Positions 48,282 to 61,066 of a DNA stretch of 64,000 nucleotides are shown here, piece by piece. Made by a program: the position numbers and the translations under genes. The stretch spans positions 28,051,501-28,115,500 of the forward strand of contig CM049406.2 of assembly GCA_026929865.2 (NCBI GenBank), given 5' to 3'. The stretch comes from Hyperoplus lanceolatus. Lineage: Eukaryota > Chordata > Actinopteri > Uranoscopiformes > Ammodytidae. Each line of letters opens with the position of its first letter. Position 1 is the first letter of the stretch. The notes under the pieces were generated by a model. That model was given only the letters and a program-made list of their open reading frames with translations. It did no database searches and was not told the DNA's origin.

Positions 48282-51200
48282 GGTTGAACGCAAAAAAAAA
48301 TCCCTTGCCGTGTCGGTAGAATCAAAGCAATGCGAAAACACACCTCCCACGGGAGACCGCTTCTCCAGCAATTATCCTCCGAAGCAGCACATGTCACCTC
48401 GCATATCGTATACTACATTCGCAATAATGGAGTCACCTTCTGTCGCTGTTAATTTGTGCAAAGCTGGTGCGACGTCGAGTCAAATCGATTGTTATGGTTT
48501 ATTGTCAGAGAGTTAATTCACAGGTTTGAGTGTTGTGTGGGTGTAATGTATGCAATGGGTTCTCGGTTCTTACAGTGTTAGTTTGAGCATGCTAGCATTT
48601 TTCATCACTAGTTTGATCATCCTGTGATTTTTTCCTATTTTCATCTTGTGAGAGAGACCCCATATGAGGAGGCCGTCGTTAAGCCTGTGGTTATAGGTTT
48701 GAAAAGTCAATTCATCATGCTTCTTAAAACCAGTTGAGCTATCGATCCCAGGCATGAAAAAGTAGCACACTGCGATCTTCTCCTGGCACCTCTGAGTGCA
48801 AGTGGTTCAAATTAAGCTTTTTACAGACAGCTGTTGAAATGAAAGGAAAAAACAGAATACATGGGAAGAGGAACTTACAAAATGCAGGGCAGGAGTATCA
48901 CAAAAATACTACACCCTTTTTACAACCACAACCACTCTAAACTAACTTAGCCAGTGAATACCTTTTGGACAAATGGGTGTTCATCCTTTCAGCGAGAGTT
49001 CTAGAGAGCTCACTGAGACACTGTGTGTGGATTTTCTCCTTTCATTTTTCACCCATCATGTATTTTGAGTGTATTTGCTGGATGACATGAAAGAAGGAAA
49101 AAAAAGGATGAAAGAAAAGGAGGGAGGTGGCTACAAATGAAGAACACAGAAAATCAGCAAAAGGGTTAAAAAAAGGTCTAGTGATAGAGTAATCAAAGGA
49201 ATAAGATTTAAAAAGGATGCAATGACATGAAAGATAGAAATAATTTGTTTTGTAATTATAACTTATTATCTTGCAATTAATACGTTGGCATAGCTATTAT
49301 AAAGTGAGTTACAAATGATTAGTAATACAATATTTTTTATTGCACCTAGAGTTGGAAAATTAATTCCATAAAAGCCCCCCAAAAAAAGGACAAAGTAAGA
49401 CAGGGTAGGATGCAAGTGAGAAGGAGAGAATAGTGAGTGATGATGCGGGGACAGTATAGCATGGATTCTGAACCTGTGCATAGTTGATTTGTTAGCACAA
49501 TAAATATAGGTTTTGTGTCAGCACCCTCCTCTAGCACAGCCGAGAGAATAATGACAGTCAAATTTCCAGACAAAGCTTGGATGAAACTATGAAATTCATG
49601 CCTAGAAAGTGTATTAAACTGGAAATAGAAACACTGACTGAAAAGCAGAGAAAAACCGATACAGCTTTAGACGTTAAATGGAAATATATCTTCTTACTGT
49701 GCCCATTAACCAGATTAATCAGAGTGCCCATGTGGACCACAATGGATCATTCCCCCACTACCACTCATTGATTGGGGCAACAGAAAACCAAATAACCCCC
49801 CTCCCTCCACCCCCACCCCCCAAAAAAAGTCAATTGGCAGAGATGTAAGACTGAAAAATTAAATTTTATGAAACGGCAAATCGAACTGTGATAAAAGACC
49901 GAAAAAAGGGATGGAATAAAGGAGGAAGAAAAAAGGATTATACAGTGCATGAGTATTGATGATAAATTGATCAGGAGATGAAGGACTTGAGTGGTGTAAA
50001 GGGGGAACAGGTGCCAAGTTTCCACACCTCATGCTGTAAAAATGAAAAATGGAAGGAAAACTAAAAATGTCAAGGTTATGGTCTTCACTTATCTTTTGTC
50101 TAGCTAACTTACAGAATGATTAGTTAGCTAAACAAAATATAATTAGTTCATTCTGTTATACAGCTTCAACTTTTGAGTTCTATATACGAAGAATATGTTT
50201 AATACGTTGGCACAAGTGTTAGTTTTGGATATTCTTTGTATGTCTTTATACATATGAAAGTAAAGATGTATTCTCATTAAATGATAAGTTATCTCAACAC
50301 AAGATAATAATTAGTTGGCTCCAAATTCAGAATTCTATTGAGGAAAGTGGCCTTTAAGTTTTCCTAACTTTTTTTTATTTTAACAGTGCAGTTCCTCCAC
50401 CACACACACGCACACACACACACACGCACACCTCCATACCACTGTACTGTACCCTAGCTGTATTTTCTCTCCCTCTCATCGTTTTCTATTTCTTCTCTCT
50501 GTGTTCAACAAATGCTCCCCCTCTCTCCCCCGCCCTGTGTCATCCTCTCTCTACCACCGCCTAGTTTATAGATTATAAATAACCTATGAAAGACATTTCA
50601 GAGAGTGCTGCCTTGACGCAGGAGCTGTCCCGGCAATTGGAATATAATACCCCCCCCCCCCCCCCCCCCACCCCTTTCCACATGCTGCGGGCCCAATTTG
50701 TGCAAAAGGAAATATCAGTAATTAGAGAGAGAATTGTCTCCCTGCAACTACTGCCTGGTATCCCAGACATTGGTTAAGCTTGTTAGCGGGGACCGGTATC
50801 TTCATTAGGACAGGACTGGAAGCGACAGCAGTAAAGTTGATTTACGTCCACACAACGCTAGTGACCTTTCTCCCAAATAGTTCCCTTCCAATGGAATTTA
50901 ATGCAGAAGTGATAACATAACAATCACAAAAAGAAAAAAATATTTAGTTTTTAGTGGGAAAATGCAATAAGTGATGAGAAATATCAAGCCTTCTTCATGT
51001 GATGATGTTCTTTTTGGGGGGAATCTGTGCCTGTGCATAGTGAAAAGTATTTAGGTATTATTGTTCAAACGTTAGCTTTACACGAAAGATGAAGTGATAG
51101 GCTTGTTTTAAGCATTGAATTATTAAATGTATCAGAAAATCTAAGATGGACCAAATATGGCGACACATGGGAGGGGGGTTGTCACTTGACTTGACAGCAA

Positions 51201-52221
51201 CAATTTGAAAAGGGCAGACTAGGTAGTGAAATAATCTACAACCTTCTTGTTTGTTCCACACATTCCAAAATACAATCTTTGCAGGAACCAAGAAAGCCAA
51301 AGTTGTTTCTTTTTATGCAAGGTTTGTTTTTAGATAATTAAAAATGTTTTTCAGCTCAACGCACAGGGGAGCACGAGATCAGCATCAGAATGAACAACGC
51401 TCGAATGACGATGCTTTTAAATAACAACAACATGGCTGGATTAATCCTATTTAGGGCCTTGGGGCAATACTTTGCCATTGGGCTCTTACTGACCCCCCCA
51501 CACTACACCCACCCTCTGTTCATTGTGCATATACCCTGTCACTTTCAAGCTCCAGTGCTGAAACGGGAGCTCAATTAAAGGTCAGATATGATCAGGCATC
51601 CAAACTCATAAGCCATGAAAAAGGTGAGAAGTCCGAAAAGAAAACCCGGTAGTGGGGTCTGGGGGCATCCCCCCCAGAAGTTTTTTTTTTTGTGATTTCA
51701 ACATTTAAGAGAATTTGGTGTATTCTGATGAAGAGACTTTAGGACAAAGAATTTTATCAGATGAATAGTAAAATGAGCAAAACAAGTTAGTCAGCCAACC
51801 TTCTTGACGTTTACAATACAAAGTGTGTAGCCTATTTACCTAGAACAACGTTAAAAACAGCTTTGAAAAATGGTTAAAAATGCTGGCAAAAACCAACATT
51901 AAATAAGACAGAAAATAACATGGAGACTCAAATCAATCACACCACATTCCCTTACAATAAACTAACTATTTACTGTATATTGTGCCAATTATTGAGGATT
52001 TGCCTTATCTTTGCTACACAACCATCAATCAAACACATAAGAATACACTCTGTCACCATAGCCTAGTTAATCTTGTGTTCACGCACCACACACGCACAAA
52101 CACACACACACACACACTTCAGTCGTGCGCAGGAACATAATGGTGCAAAATGGGACGATAGTGGAGGAAACAGGTGAGTGTGTTGTTTCGGCGCTGATCT
52201 GCTATAATCACTACATTCACC
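48282..52221. other. Intronic stretch, little recognised
   Basis: A 20-C run at 50650-50669, short CA tracts near 50400 and 52100, and a TTAAAGGTC-type end at 51575 without a convincing partner. No exon signals seen. Confidence 0.4.
50650..50669. repeat. Poly-C run (20 C)
   Basis: Uninterrupted C tract. Confidence 0.95.
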
Positions 52222-52447
52222 TCAGGTGAATATAAACTTTATATTTCTCACAGTGGCATTGCTGAATCTCTTCTTTTCAGTGTCTGTCTGAAATGCTACG
52301 TTTGAGAGCCTGTCTCTTTAAGCTCTGCCTTCCAAAAAGACCAATGCGCTCTGATTGGCCCTGAAACTAACTACCGGTTTTACTCTACGTAACTACCAGT
52401 TAGATTCAGGGGTATCAGTGCTTATCCCAGATGGAGGTATAGTGCTA
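52222..52447. repeat. T2-like MITE fragment, inverted relative to 23741-24025
   Basis: Shares, reversed, the blocks around GCTGAATCTCTTCTTTTCAG, CTTTAAGCTCTGCCTTCC and GCTCTGATTGGCC. Both termini are lost. Confidence 0.6.
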
Positions 52448-54514
52448 TGTCAAGTTGGGAACTAAGGAGGTGTGGCTTCTCTCGTTATGACGTCATAAGG
52501 GTAGAAGCCACTCGTAAATCTGACTGGGGTTTTTGAACACAGGTTTCGGGAAAGTTTGCGGAGAAAATAGACAGTTTTTTCCATATTTTGGGAGTCTGGA
52601 GTCAAACCGTAGTAGTAGTTTGTGCTAGGTTGAAAAAACAACAACTTTGAACAGGAATGTTTGCAACACAAGTATATACAAAAAATCCCTGGGCTACTTA
52701 ACAGGCAATATCTCATTAATGTGTATGTATGCACTGCAGAACTTGTCTTGGTCTACAATGTTACTTATTCGTGCACATTTAAAGTTAGCAAACAATCAAA
52801 CAACTAATGTGCCTGGGGCAGGGACGGACATTACCTAATGAAACAACAGAGTACAGTATGGTGAGTGACATCATTTTACACTTGTCTGGCTCAGTTGTCA
52901 CAACAGGGGTTTCAGTGTCGACACAAAATGCTATTGTTTCACATTTTGGTATCTCTCCTGGCACACATGATGAAAACATCCACATCAAATGAGGTAACCC
53001 ATCAAACATCCAACATATCAGAGCATTTCATCAGAAGTCAGTATTTAAAATGGTATAAGACCTTTAAAAACTTTCATTTGAATGTTATTGATCTATTAAA
53101 AATTAATCTATAATTAAAAGTAATGTCTAATCTTCACGGTAAACCTGACATGTATTAATGGCAAAATACAGCCCTTTTTGTTTAAATGTAAGACTTAAAT
53201 GATTGTTTTGCTCTTTACATTAAGACTTTTGCACATTGAAACTCGTACTGTTTGGAATTGGTTGCATTTCAGGCTCTGTATGTCTGCAAAAGTTCTGAAG
53301 AAGTTAAAGTTGGAGAAAAGCAGCATTTGTTATGAACTTTCTTCAGCCGTCAAACTCAACAGTAAAATAGTTTTTCCTCCAGTGTTGACAAACCACATGA
53401 AGAGGAACCCAGCAAACAGCGAGTATAACTGTCATACCATGACAGTCACTGTCAGTCCTTCTATGGAGCTCAGACAGTCCGTTCATGAGAAGAGGACCAT
53501 ATGTATTCCACCAGAGAAAGGATTCCAAGACTAAACAACGCCGGTAGTGAAAAGTGAAGACACAATCACTGTCTCTGAAAGTGTTTCAAACAAATGCAAT
53601 TACAGAGTGAACAAATGATCCCTAGTTAGACATCGTTGAAATGAAAGTCAGGCCGAAAAAATTGCAAACACTGAGGTTGAGAAATTTTGTTTTAAAAATA
53701 ATTAAATATGGCTATGCACATCAACGTAGATAAAATAAAAAGCATTTGCTTTCCTCCAGTTGTTCTAATTATCTCCCAACAGAGCCTTACAGTGGGGAGA
53801 GAGCTGATACGATTGCTATGAGATGCTTTAAGATTGCTATGAGCCTGCTTTGTGGTACAGCCACTGTATACAGCATAATGCAGAGGGTATTATCTCCAAA
53901 GTTCATTTGGTACACCATTTTACAGGGGTATATATTTAGATTGAATTCCCCTAACAGCTCTACCCTGTCCATTTTTTGTGGAAAAAGAAAAAACTGTCTG
54001 CTCATGCTGTACTGCTCATGACAGGAACACATCTTCCAGTCTCTAACAAACTACATTCTTCTTTCACTGATTGCAGGGGAAAGCACACAGTGTTCGCATC
54101 AGGGCCCGATACCTACACCTTTTGTATAAGCCCACATTGGAAGGTTATCATTTTTGCAACTGTGAAAAAGATCCAATTTTCTGTGAAATTGAATGGCCTA
54201 AACGCACCTGAAGACATTTGTTAAGCCTATCAGTTCGAACCAAGGTCCAAACCAGGTTCATAATTCGGTGTCAGTGTATGTGTGATTGGATCCTGTTATA
54301 TTTGGTTTCACAGATAATATAGAAAGTTTGCAATAGCAGGACTTTCCATGGCCTTCCATGGCCATAGTTTCAATTCGGTGGCACTGCTCTACAGTCCCAT
54401 CATGTGCTCTCTTTTTCATGGTCTCTAAAGATACTTGGGAAGTGTCTGCATTTTTATGAGAATAACGGGAAAGTCAGAAAGTCAGGAACAAACGAGGTAC
54501 TGCAGGTGTGAACC
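52448..54514. other. Intronic stretch, nothing recognised
   Basis: A 111-codon plus-strand frame at 53199-53534 has no family resemblance or splice support. Confidence 0.4.
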
Positions 54515-54990
54515 ATAGATAGTAAATAATATGGATGTAGCATCCGGGCTGACCTCAGTTATTCACACGGCATCCAATAATCCTGGTTTGTGCGCGTCGC
54601 CATTTTGTGACATTTCTACTCCGCCCCACGTCGGGGGGAGGGAGATAGCTGACGTATACCTCTGAGGCAAAGTGAGGGACAACGGCCGGAGAGCTGTCAC
54701 TCAAGAGATCGCGCCAATACATTTTAACCTCTGATAAAATAAAAACTAGCGTGGTCCAAAAAGATTCACCCCCCTCAGAGTTGTCATGGAGATAAGAACT
54801 AAACATAAAGACTAGAATGTTTTTTCAATCCAGGCCTGAAATAGGTTTAATAATGCTGTGAAAACGGCATGTTTAACATTGGAGTCAATGAGAAATGGCT
54901 GTCTTCTGCATCCAGCCCCCAGTGGCACTTCCGGGTTACTACAGTTGTGGTCACTTCCTTATTGGATGCTGGTAAAAATCGCTGAGGTTG
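54515..54990. repeat. Probable dispersed fish repeat
   Basis: Blocks such as GTAAATAATATGGATGTAGC, GTCAATGAGAAATGGCTGTC and AGTGGCACTTCCGGGTTACT are of a kind I recall as repeated in fish genomes. No second copy in the window and no ends defined. Confidence 0.4.
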
Positions 54991-55116
54991 GGGCTTGTTG
55001 TGAACGCCCTCTAATTTGAAACATTTACTGAAGCAGACCTCCTTATTCACAAATATTTACAACAGGGAAACATAATGACTTTTGAATGACCATCAGTGCT
55101 AAGCTAAATCAAATTA

Positions 55117-56105
55117 TTAAAGGAGAAGTAAGTGATATTTCTCTGTTATTATAGATAAGTGATATATTACTCGATATTCACACAGCAATCACTTACACAG
55201 TATGCACAGTTCATAACACATGTATCCCAGTCATTCAGCTTTGCAGTAATTGCCAAAGTAAACTTTTAGTATCCCACTTGTTTTCATCCAATCAGGTGAC
55301 ATATAGGCCTTTCACACCAAAATGAACCAAGAGTCAGTTCCAGGCTGGTGCTGGGGTCAGTTCAAAACTGGTTACAGCCTTATCCCAGTTATGAACCGGT
55401 TGGTTTCACATCGACCGGAGACAGCCATGGAGCCGGCAAGAGAGCAACGTCATGACGTCACTGTAAACGTGTGTGTACGTCGCCCGACGCCGCTGCTCTT
55501 GTGGCTAATGCTAAAGCTACCGCTAGCTTTAAGCACAACAACAGCGGCGAATACGTCTTATTTTTACACGTGTTAGCTCTCGCTTTGCTTTCTTAACCAA
55601 ACAGGACCCATACAGCGTATTCTCGCCGGTCAATTTGATCGCTACGTTCGGTAATTATGTTATGTTTACGTCTCGTAGTAGAGGTGTTTTTAAACATGGC
55701 GGGCATGAGGTTTTAGTTGGTCTGGTTGGTCAGGATAATCCCTCCCCCGGCCGCTTGCGCAAGCGGTTCACTTCAAACCCTGCTCAATCCTGGGGTTTGA
55801 GTTGAACCGGTTTTTACGGCCCGGAGCAGGCTTTCTGGCGGTGTGAAACCAAAACACTGGCTCTATCTCCGAACTAGCCCAGAACTAGCACCGATTTTGC
55901 GGCGGTGTGAAAGGCCTAATAGTGCTATAAAGAGGCAGGTCTCTGTGCCCGTGAGCAATGACTCGCTGCCCTCCATCGCGGCACTATCTGACGAAGACGG
56001 CTGTGTGTTCATGAGGTAGTGATGTAGGGAGGGGGAGGGGACTGCTAACTGCAGTCACTGAAAGGAAGTTAACTAAAAGGACCATATCACTTACTTCTCC
56101 TTTAA
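55117..56105. mobile_element. TTAA element with TTAAAGGAGAAG ends (989 bp)
   Basis: Inverted ends TTAAAGGAGAAGTAAGTGAT, identical for at least 20 bases on both sides including TTAA. TTAAAGGAG fits the T2 consensus TTAAAGGRR. The core is only about 370 bp because a 615-bp element inserted at 55304-55918. Confidence 0.88.
55304..55918. mobile_element. Nested element with TAGGCCTTTCACACC ends
   Basis: Begins TAGGCCTTTCACACC and ends GGTGTGAAAGGCCTA, a perfect 15-bp inverted repeat, flanked by ATA on both sides (55301-55303, 55919-55921). A three-base duplication suggests PIF/Harbinger, although the usual target is TWA. No coding capacity. Confidence 0.8.
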
Positions 56106-56733
56106 AGCTGCACGTTTATTAATTCATTTCCTAAGAGTGGACCTAGTAATTAGTGTCTCTCTTTGGGTTAAACATTGGATGGTGGTATTCATTTCTCATA
56201 GTATATAGTTACGGTTGCAGACCACGTTGTGATATTGGGAGGGCAGATTTTACTGTGGTTTTAGCCTCATGGTCACTGTAAACAGCCCGCTGGTTCCTCT
56301 CTGTTCCAGCATTTTATCTAACAGTGTGAACAGCGAGTGCAACGAGAAGCAAACACAATTTCAAAAGCTCAGATGACACCGTTCAAATATTTTGCGAGCA
56401 AACAACTGCCGCTGTGCACCGCATACAAATGTACAAACAAGGTATACACGCCTCTCTCGCTCGCTCTCTCCCTTTTACAACTTGTGTGTCTGTGAACATT
56501 TAGCTATTGTTAGTATTTGGAAGGGCAGAGGCTTTGACAGCCAGGTTAGAGCAGCCAGAGCAGATCAATACACACAAGCACATCTGTTTGTAATGTGTCA
56601 CGGGGTTATTGTGTATTTTTAGTGTAATGCAATAATTGTTCAAACTATGTTTCAATTGTGCTCGAAGAACGTTTTTGCTTTTATGAGGACACAGTATAAA
56701 AACACCTAAACCCAATTGTTTCTCTGCAACAGC

Positions 56734-57086
56734 TTAAAGCTATTGTGCGTAACTTATGTCGCCCCCATGAAATAGTAATTACAAAAACAATGTCAGCACA
56801 TCTAAATGAGGCAAAGCCTTCAGTGATCTTGCATGGATTTGATTCCTTCTGCTGTACGTCCACATTTTTTCTTAGAAATCAACGACTGAAACATATATGG
56901 GGTGCTTCATGGGATTTTTCTGAGCTCCTGCACCAGTGTCTGTGGGGGGTGACACCTGTTTGTAAACGCTGCCATACTGAGAAATACAGAGATAGTATTG
57001 TGGAGCTGATAGGGGTAATCAACTTTGTCGATGGCTGGAATGTAACAGACATTTATTCATATGAAAGTTACACACTATAGCTTTAA
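56734..57086. mobile_element. Small TTAA MITE with TTAAAGCTAT ends (353 bp)
   Basis: Left TTAAAGCTATTGTGCGTAAC; the right end reversed is TTAAAGCTATAGTGTGTAAC. TTAA at both ends. A short frame across it is not a gene. Confidence 0.85.
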
Positions 57087-58119
57087 CAACATCTTAATAA
57101 AAGTGATGGGCTCAGACACTGTTTTTCCTGTCAAACTTTGAAGCATCCTGGTCGTTTCATATCTTTTTTATGTGACAAAGTTAAGCTGAAGTTAAAGTTA
57201 CAGTTTTTTAAATATGAATTGATCTCATTTTGCCAGCATTTCCCTGACGATCTGCAGTGGAAAGATAGTAACAACAAGAGAGTATTTCTTGCTTTGAATG
57301 AATGATAGGCTCCAGTAAGAATTTAAGAGAAGGAAGGTCTGTAAATATTTTTGGGAATTATTCAGACTTTGCACGTTTTATCCAGTCATTTTACTGTTCA
57401 ATTATGTTTTTTTTGGAAGTTTATGTTGCTTCAAAACCGACTCTCACACTACCAGGAACACCCATTGCTTAAGCCTGTTCTTATTCACTGTTTGGATGGC
57501 TGCTCAGATTTCAACCCTATCAGATAAAAAAAAAATGTTGGGATCAAGAAATGAAACAAGCACCAAGTTTTTAATAGTAAAATGGTCAAAAAAAGAACTA
57601 TACTGAGAAACTGTTCTTCTAGGTGAGATTAAATTTTGAACGTCATAAGAGCTGCTTTCACCACAAAGTGCAAGTATATTTCAACAATTCCAACCCAATC
57701 ATGGTTGGTTTGCTTTTAATGAGGCCCAAAGGTTATCAGAACTTGATTTTTCTTCTTCACCATACTTTCAAAGACCTTTAACTAACAGTTTTATACACAC
57801 AGTGGACTACCTGCACACTGTAAGAATGTTCAATATGTTTTCAAAACTTCAATTGAGCGGGTCTGTTTAACTCTTGGAGTATGCATGATGTATGAGACTA
57901 TTGTAGCTCAAGTGATTATCTGGAATAATGGGTTGAATGGTCTTTAGAGGTTTGAGTGTATGGGGTTGTGTTTAATTGGGTGATTTTTTGTTAATATTTT
58001 TGCACTTTGACGAGCAACATCTACAAAATAGAAAGGAAGATACATTTGGTCAAGAGGAACACTTCATAAACATTACTTTTTAGAGTGTATAGTATGTTTT
58101 ACGTTTGAGCAACGGGGTG
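57087..58119. other. Intronic stretch, nothing recognised
   Basis: AT-rich, no repeat ends or exons seen. Confidence 0.45.
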
Positions 58120-58128
58120 CTTTAATGC

Positions 58129-58708
58129 TAGTCTGGAAATCCAGACCCTGATATCTTGAACGATAGAGGGTCTGGCCACGATCAATAGTAATTTCCAACT
58201 CAAGGGGCGGCTCCTACTTGTGCATTTCAAATGCCACTGCACACAGTTGGATAGCACTACAACCAATCAGAGCGATGCACAAGGTGACGTAAGCCCCGTT
58301 CGTTTAGCGAACAGCTGTTAAACTGTTAAATTAAACGTTTGCCGTTGTCGGTCGGCAAAACAGAACATTCCACTTACTTGCTAATGAAAGATTTGAGTGC
58401 CGTCTTCCAAATCGTTAAGGGTCGAGGCCAAAGCAGTCTCAAACTCACACAACATATCCGCAGCCATCTTTGATGTTTACTATCACAGCTTCAACGTCGC
58501 ATGCACGTCACTGTCGTCATCCGGTTACGTCCTCCCCAGAGTACCATATAAAGGGCTCTGGTGCGCCCATATTAGATAGAACCAATTGAAACGTGAGACC
58601 CAGATTTCTGGTCTTCTTGATAAAGCTTCAACGGAGCGTGGCCAGACCAACAGGCACAGCAAAATTAATTTGCCAGCGCCTAGTGGCAGGTCTGGGAATG
58701 CCAGGCTA
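58129..58708. mobile_element. MITE with TAGYCTGG ends and 9-bp target duplication (580 bp)
   Basis: Left TAGTCTGGAAATCCAGACC; the right end reversed is TAGCCTGGCATTCCCAGACC. Flanked by CTTTAATGC at 58120-58128 and 58709-58717, an exact 9-bp repeat. Same end type as 5379-5604, without similar internal sequence. No transposase. Confidence 0.85.
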
Positions 58709-58717
58709 CTTTAATGC

Positions 58718-59685
58718 AGCAATTTGTGAAATTTCGTCGGAGGCTATCATTCAAATGACTCTGAGAATATTAACCACACATTACAACGACAAGTCACACC
58801 AATGTCTAAATGTGGTCTGATTTTACATCTTCCTGCAAATCATTTTCATAGTCATCATCAGCTTACTTGTGAATCTATGCAGCGTCTGTTCTATGCAGAC
58901 ACACTTTCACACAGCGAGCGTGTTAACTATTAATGTGTCTAATCAGTGCTTTTTAAATAATAACAAAATAATCCTAATCACACTTTTTCATCCAAGATTA
59001 ATGTGCAGCGGGGCTGGCACTGGAAAGAAAAAATACTTTCATCTAACACAGTCAGACAAACCCACCTCTCATTTATTCTATAAGTAAATGCAAATATAAA
59101 ACCTGATTTTTAAGAATAAATATCCAGAGTTGAGAAAATTGGGAAATGACAAACTTTTCTGAAAAAAAATAGTATTTCCTTCCGTTACCGATTGGCGTCA
59201 TTTACTGAACTTATAAATGGCTACATCCAAAATACTGAAAGAGGATTCAGTCAACCTTTCTCTACCAAAATGCACCAGTCCAGGAGCAGATGGAACTGGT
59301 TTTAAAACACAACTATGTAAAATGTGGTGTTTTCCCATTTCATAATGTCCCGGAACTGGAGTATCCTGTGGTTAAAGAAGGTAACCCTCTTATATCTACA
59401 TTAGCTTCATGCTTCTTTAAGTGTATACTTCAAGTGCAGTAACAATGTGTTATGTTGCTTCTGATGTAAATCAGATTTTTATAAGTTAAAATTTTTCTTC
59501 CATTATATTTAAAAAAACTATGAAATGAAATAGCTTTATTTATTAAAACAAAAGATAAGGTTGGTAAGATTGAGGTTAATTGCCAATGGAGGCTCATGTC
59601 ATTTTCATTAGATGCCACCCTTCATGCCCTACCTAACCAGAGGCAGTAGACACTACAACCATCCCTCACTGGCTTCCAGCTCACC
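58718..59685. other. Intronic stretch, nothing recognised
   Basis: No exon or repeat signals. Confidence 0.45.
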
Positions 59686-60129
59686 TTAAAGGCCTACTTC
59701 ACCGGTTTGAATATGAAGGTGTATTGAATTCTGAGATCCTATGTAGTATAAATGTGCGAAAAAAAAATTAAATCGGTTCATCCTAGCCTAAGAAAAGGCA
59801 GAAAGAGTGTTTTTTTAACCCTATATTTCTCTTTCTCGTGACATCACAGAAAGAGAAATATAGGGTTAAAAAAAACGTACTCTGTAAATATTACTGTGAT
59901 GTCTTCTACTGTGACATCACAGTAATATTTACAAAGTACGTTTTTTTTAACCCTATATTTCTCTTTCTGTGATGTCACGAGAAAGAGAAATATAGGGTTA
60001 AAAAAACACTCTTTCTGCCTTTTCTTAGGCTAGGATGAACCGATTTTAATTTTTTTTGCGCATTTATACTACATAGGATCTCAGAATTCAATAAACCTTC
60101 ATATTCAAACCGGTGAAGTAGGCCTTTAA
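59686..60129. mobile_element. Palindromic TTAA element, copy 2 (444 bp)
   Basis: Same ends as 1858-2302 (TTAAAGGCCTACTTC inward) and the same architecture: two long arms, each with an internal hairpin (CTCTTTCTCGTGACATCAC region and its mirror), and a central hairpin around 59880-59940. The central spacers differ from copy 1, while outer arms are nearly identical. Confidence 0.88.
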
Positions 60130-60513
60130 CGGCTGGTTTCTGTTACAGCTTTCACAGTTTAAACACTGCCATGCTAAAGCAGCAGGACATAAATGAGATG
60201 CTAATATAATGCTAATATTTAAAAAGTATAATTACTCTGAAGGCAATTGGATTATTCTGATGTGTGATGGGAATAGGAAGCAGTGGATTACAATATGTAT
60301 ACAGCAATATTTTATGTATAGAGCGTTTGGAAGACGTATTAGGCCACAAACAGAACAAACTTCATGTTTATTTAGCATTACTTAACTGCTTTAGTGAGGA
60401 ACAAACAAGACTAAGAAAAAGCCATTTTCATAGGCAATAACAGTTCATTGGGAGGGAGCAATGCTTGCATATGGAATAGCATTATACTTGCAAGTGGGCC
60501 TTGCTGTTCTGTT

Positions 60514-61061
60514 TGTTATGATCCTGCTTGGGCCTCAAGCCCTTGTGTTGTGTTTCCCTTTTACCCTTGTCTATGTGCTGGTCTATTGCAGGGTTGGAGT
60601 CAGGTGTGCTGGAGTCAATCACCAGCATTCACAGCTGCCATCAATCATCAATCAACTGCTCTTCATATACCCGGCCCTACCTGCCAGACACTGCCAGATT
60701 GTAGATTCTGTTTCCACACAGTCAGTCCTCTCTTCTAAGCTTACCTGTTTGCAGCTCTGATTTTTTTGCATTTTTCCTGGCCAACTCCTGTCTTTTCTGC
60801 CACAGCTCTCCCGGCCTGACTCCAGCCACCAGCTCCAGCCCTCGCCCACCAGCACTTCTTCCCAGACCCCTCTGCCTGCCTGCTCTAGCCTGCTCACACT
60901 CAGCTCCCTGGACTTGCCCAGTTGCTCTCTCCCTGGAGCCCCATGACAGCCAGCTTCCCCCCCGGATCATGGTCCTAACCCCCTGCTGGATACTTCCAAA
61001 ATAAATCTTCTTAAAACTGTTACAGTCTCCGCGCCTGTGTACTCCTGATCCAGCCGTTACA
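60514..61061 (+). mobile_element. Solo LTR, 548 bp, 5-bp target duplication
   Basis: Starts TGTTATGATCCTGC and ends CCAGCCGTTACA, with the exact 5-bp repeat CTGTT at 60509-60513 and 61062-61066. AATAAA near 61001 is a plausible polyadenylation signal in the R region. It shares the TGTYATGATC start with the LTR at 25040-25395, hinting at the same broad group. No internal domain. Confidence 0.87.
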
Positions 61062-61066
61062 CTGTT

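Noticed and set aside
51575..53067. Possible 1.5-kb TTAA element with TTAAAGGTC at both ends
   Set aside because: The inverted match stops after about ten bases and the interior contains an unrelated MITE fragment; chance pairing cannot be excluded.
53199..53534. 111-codon plus-strand frame
   Set aside because: No recognisable domain, no splice context, typical length for chance in this composition.
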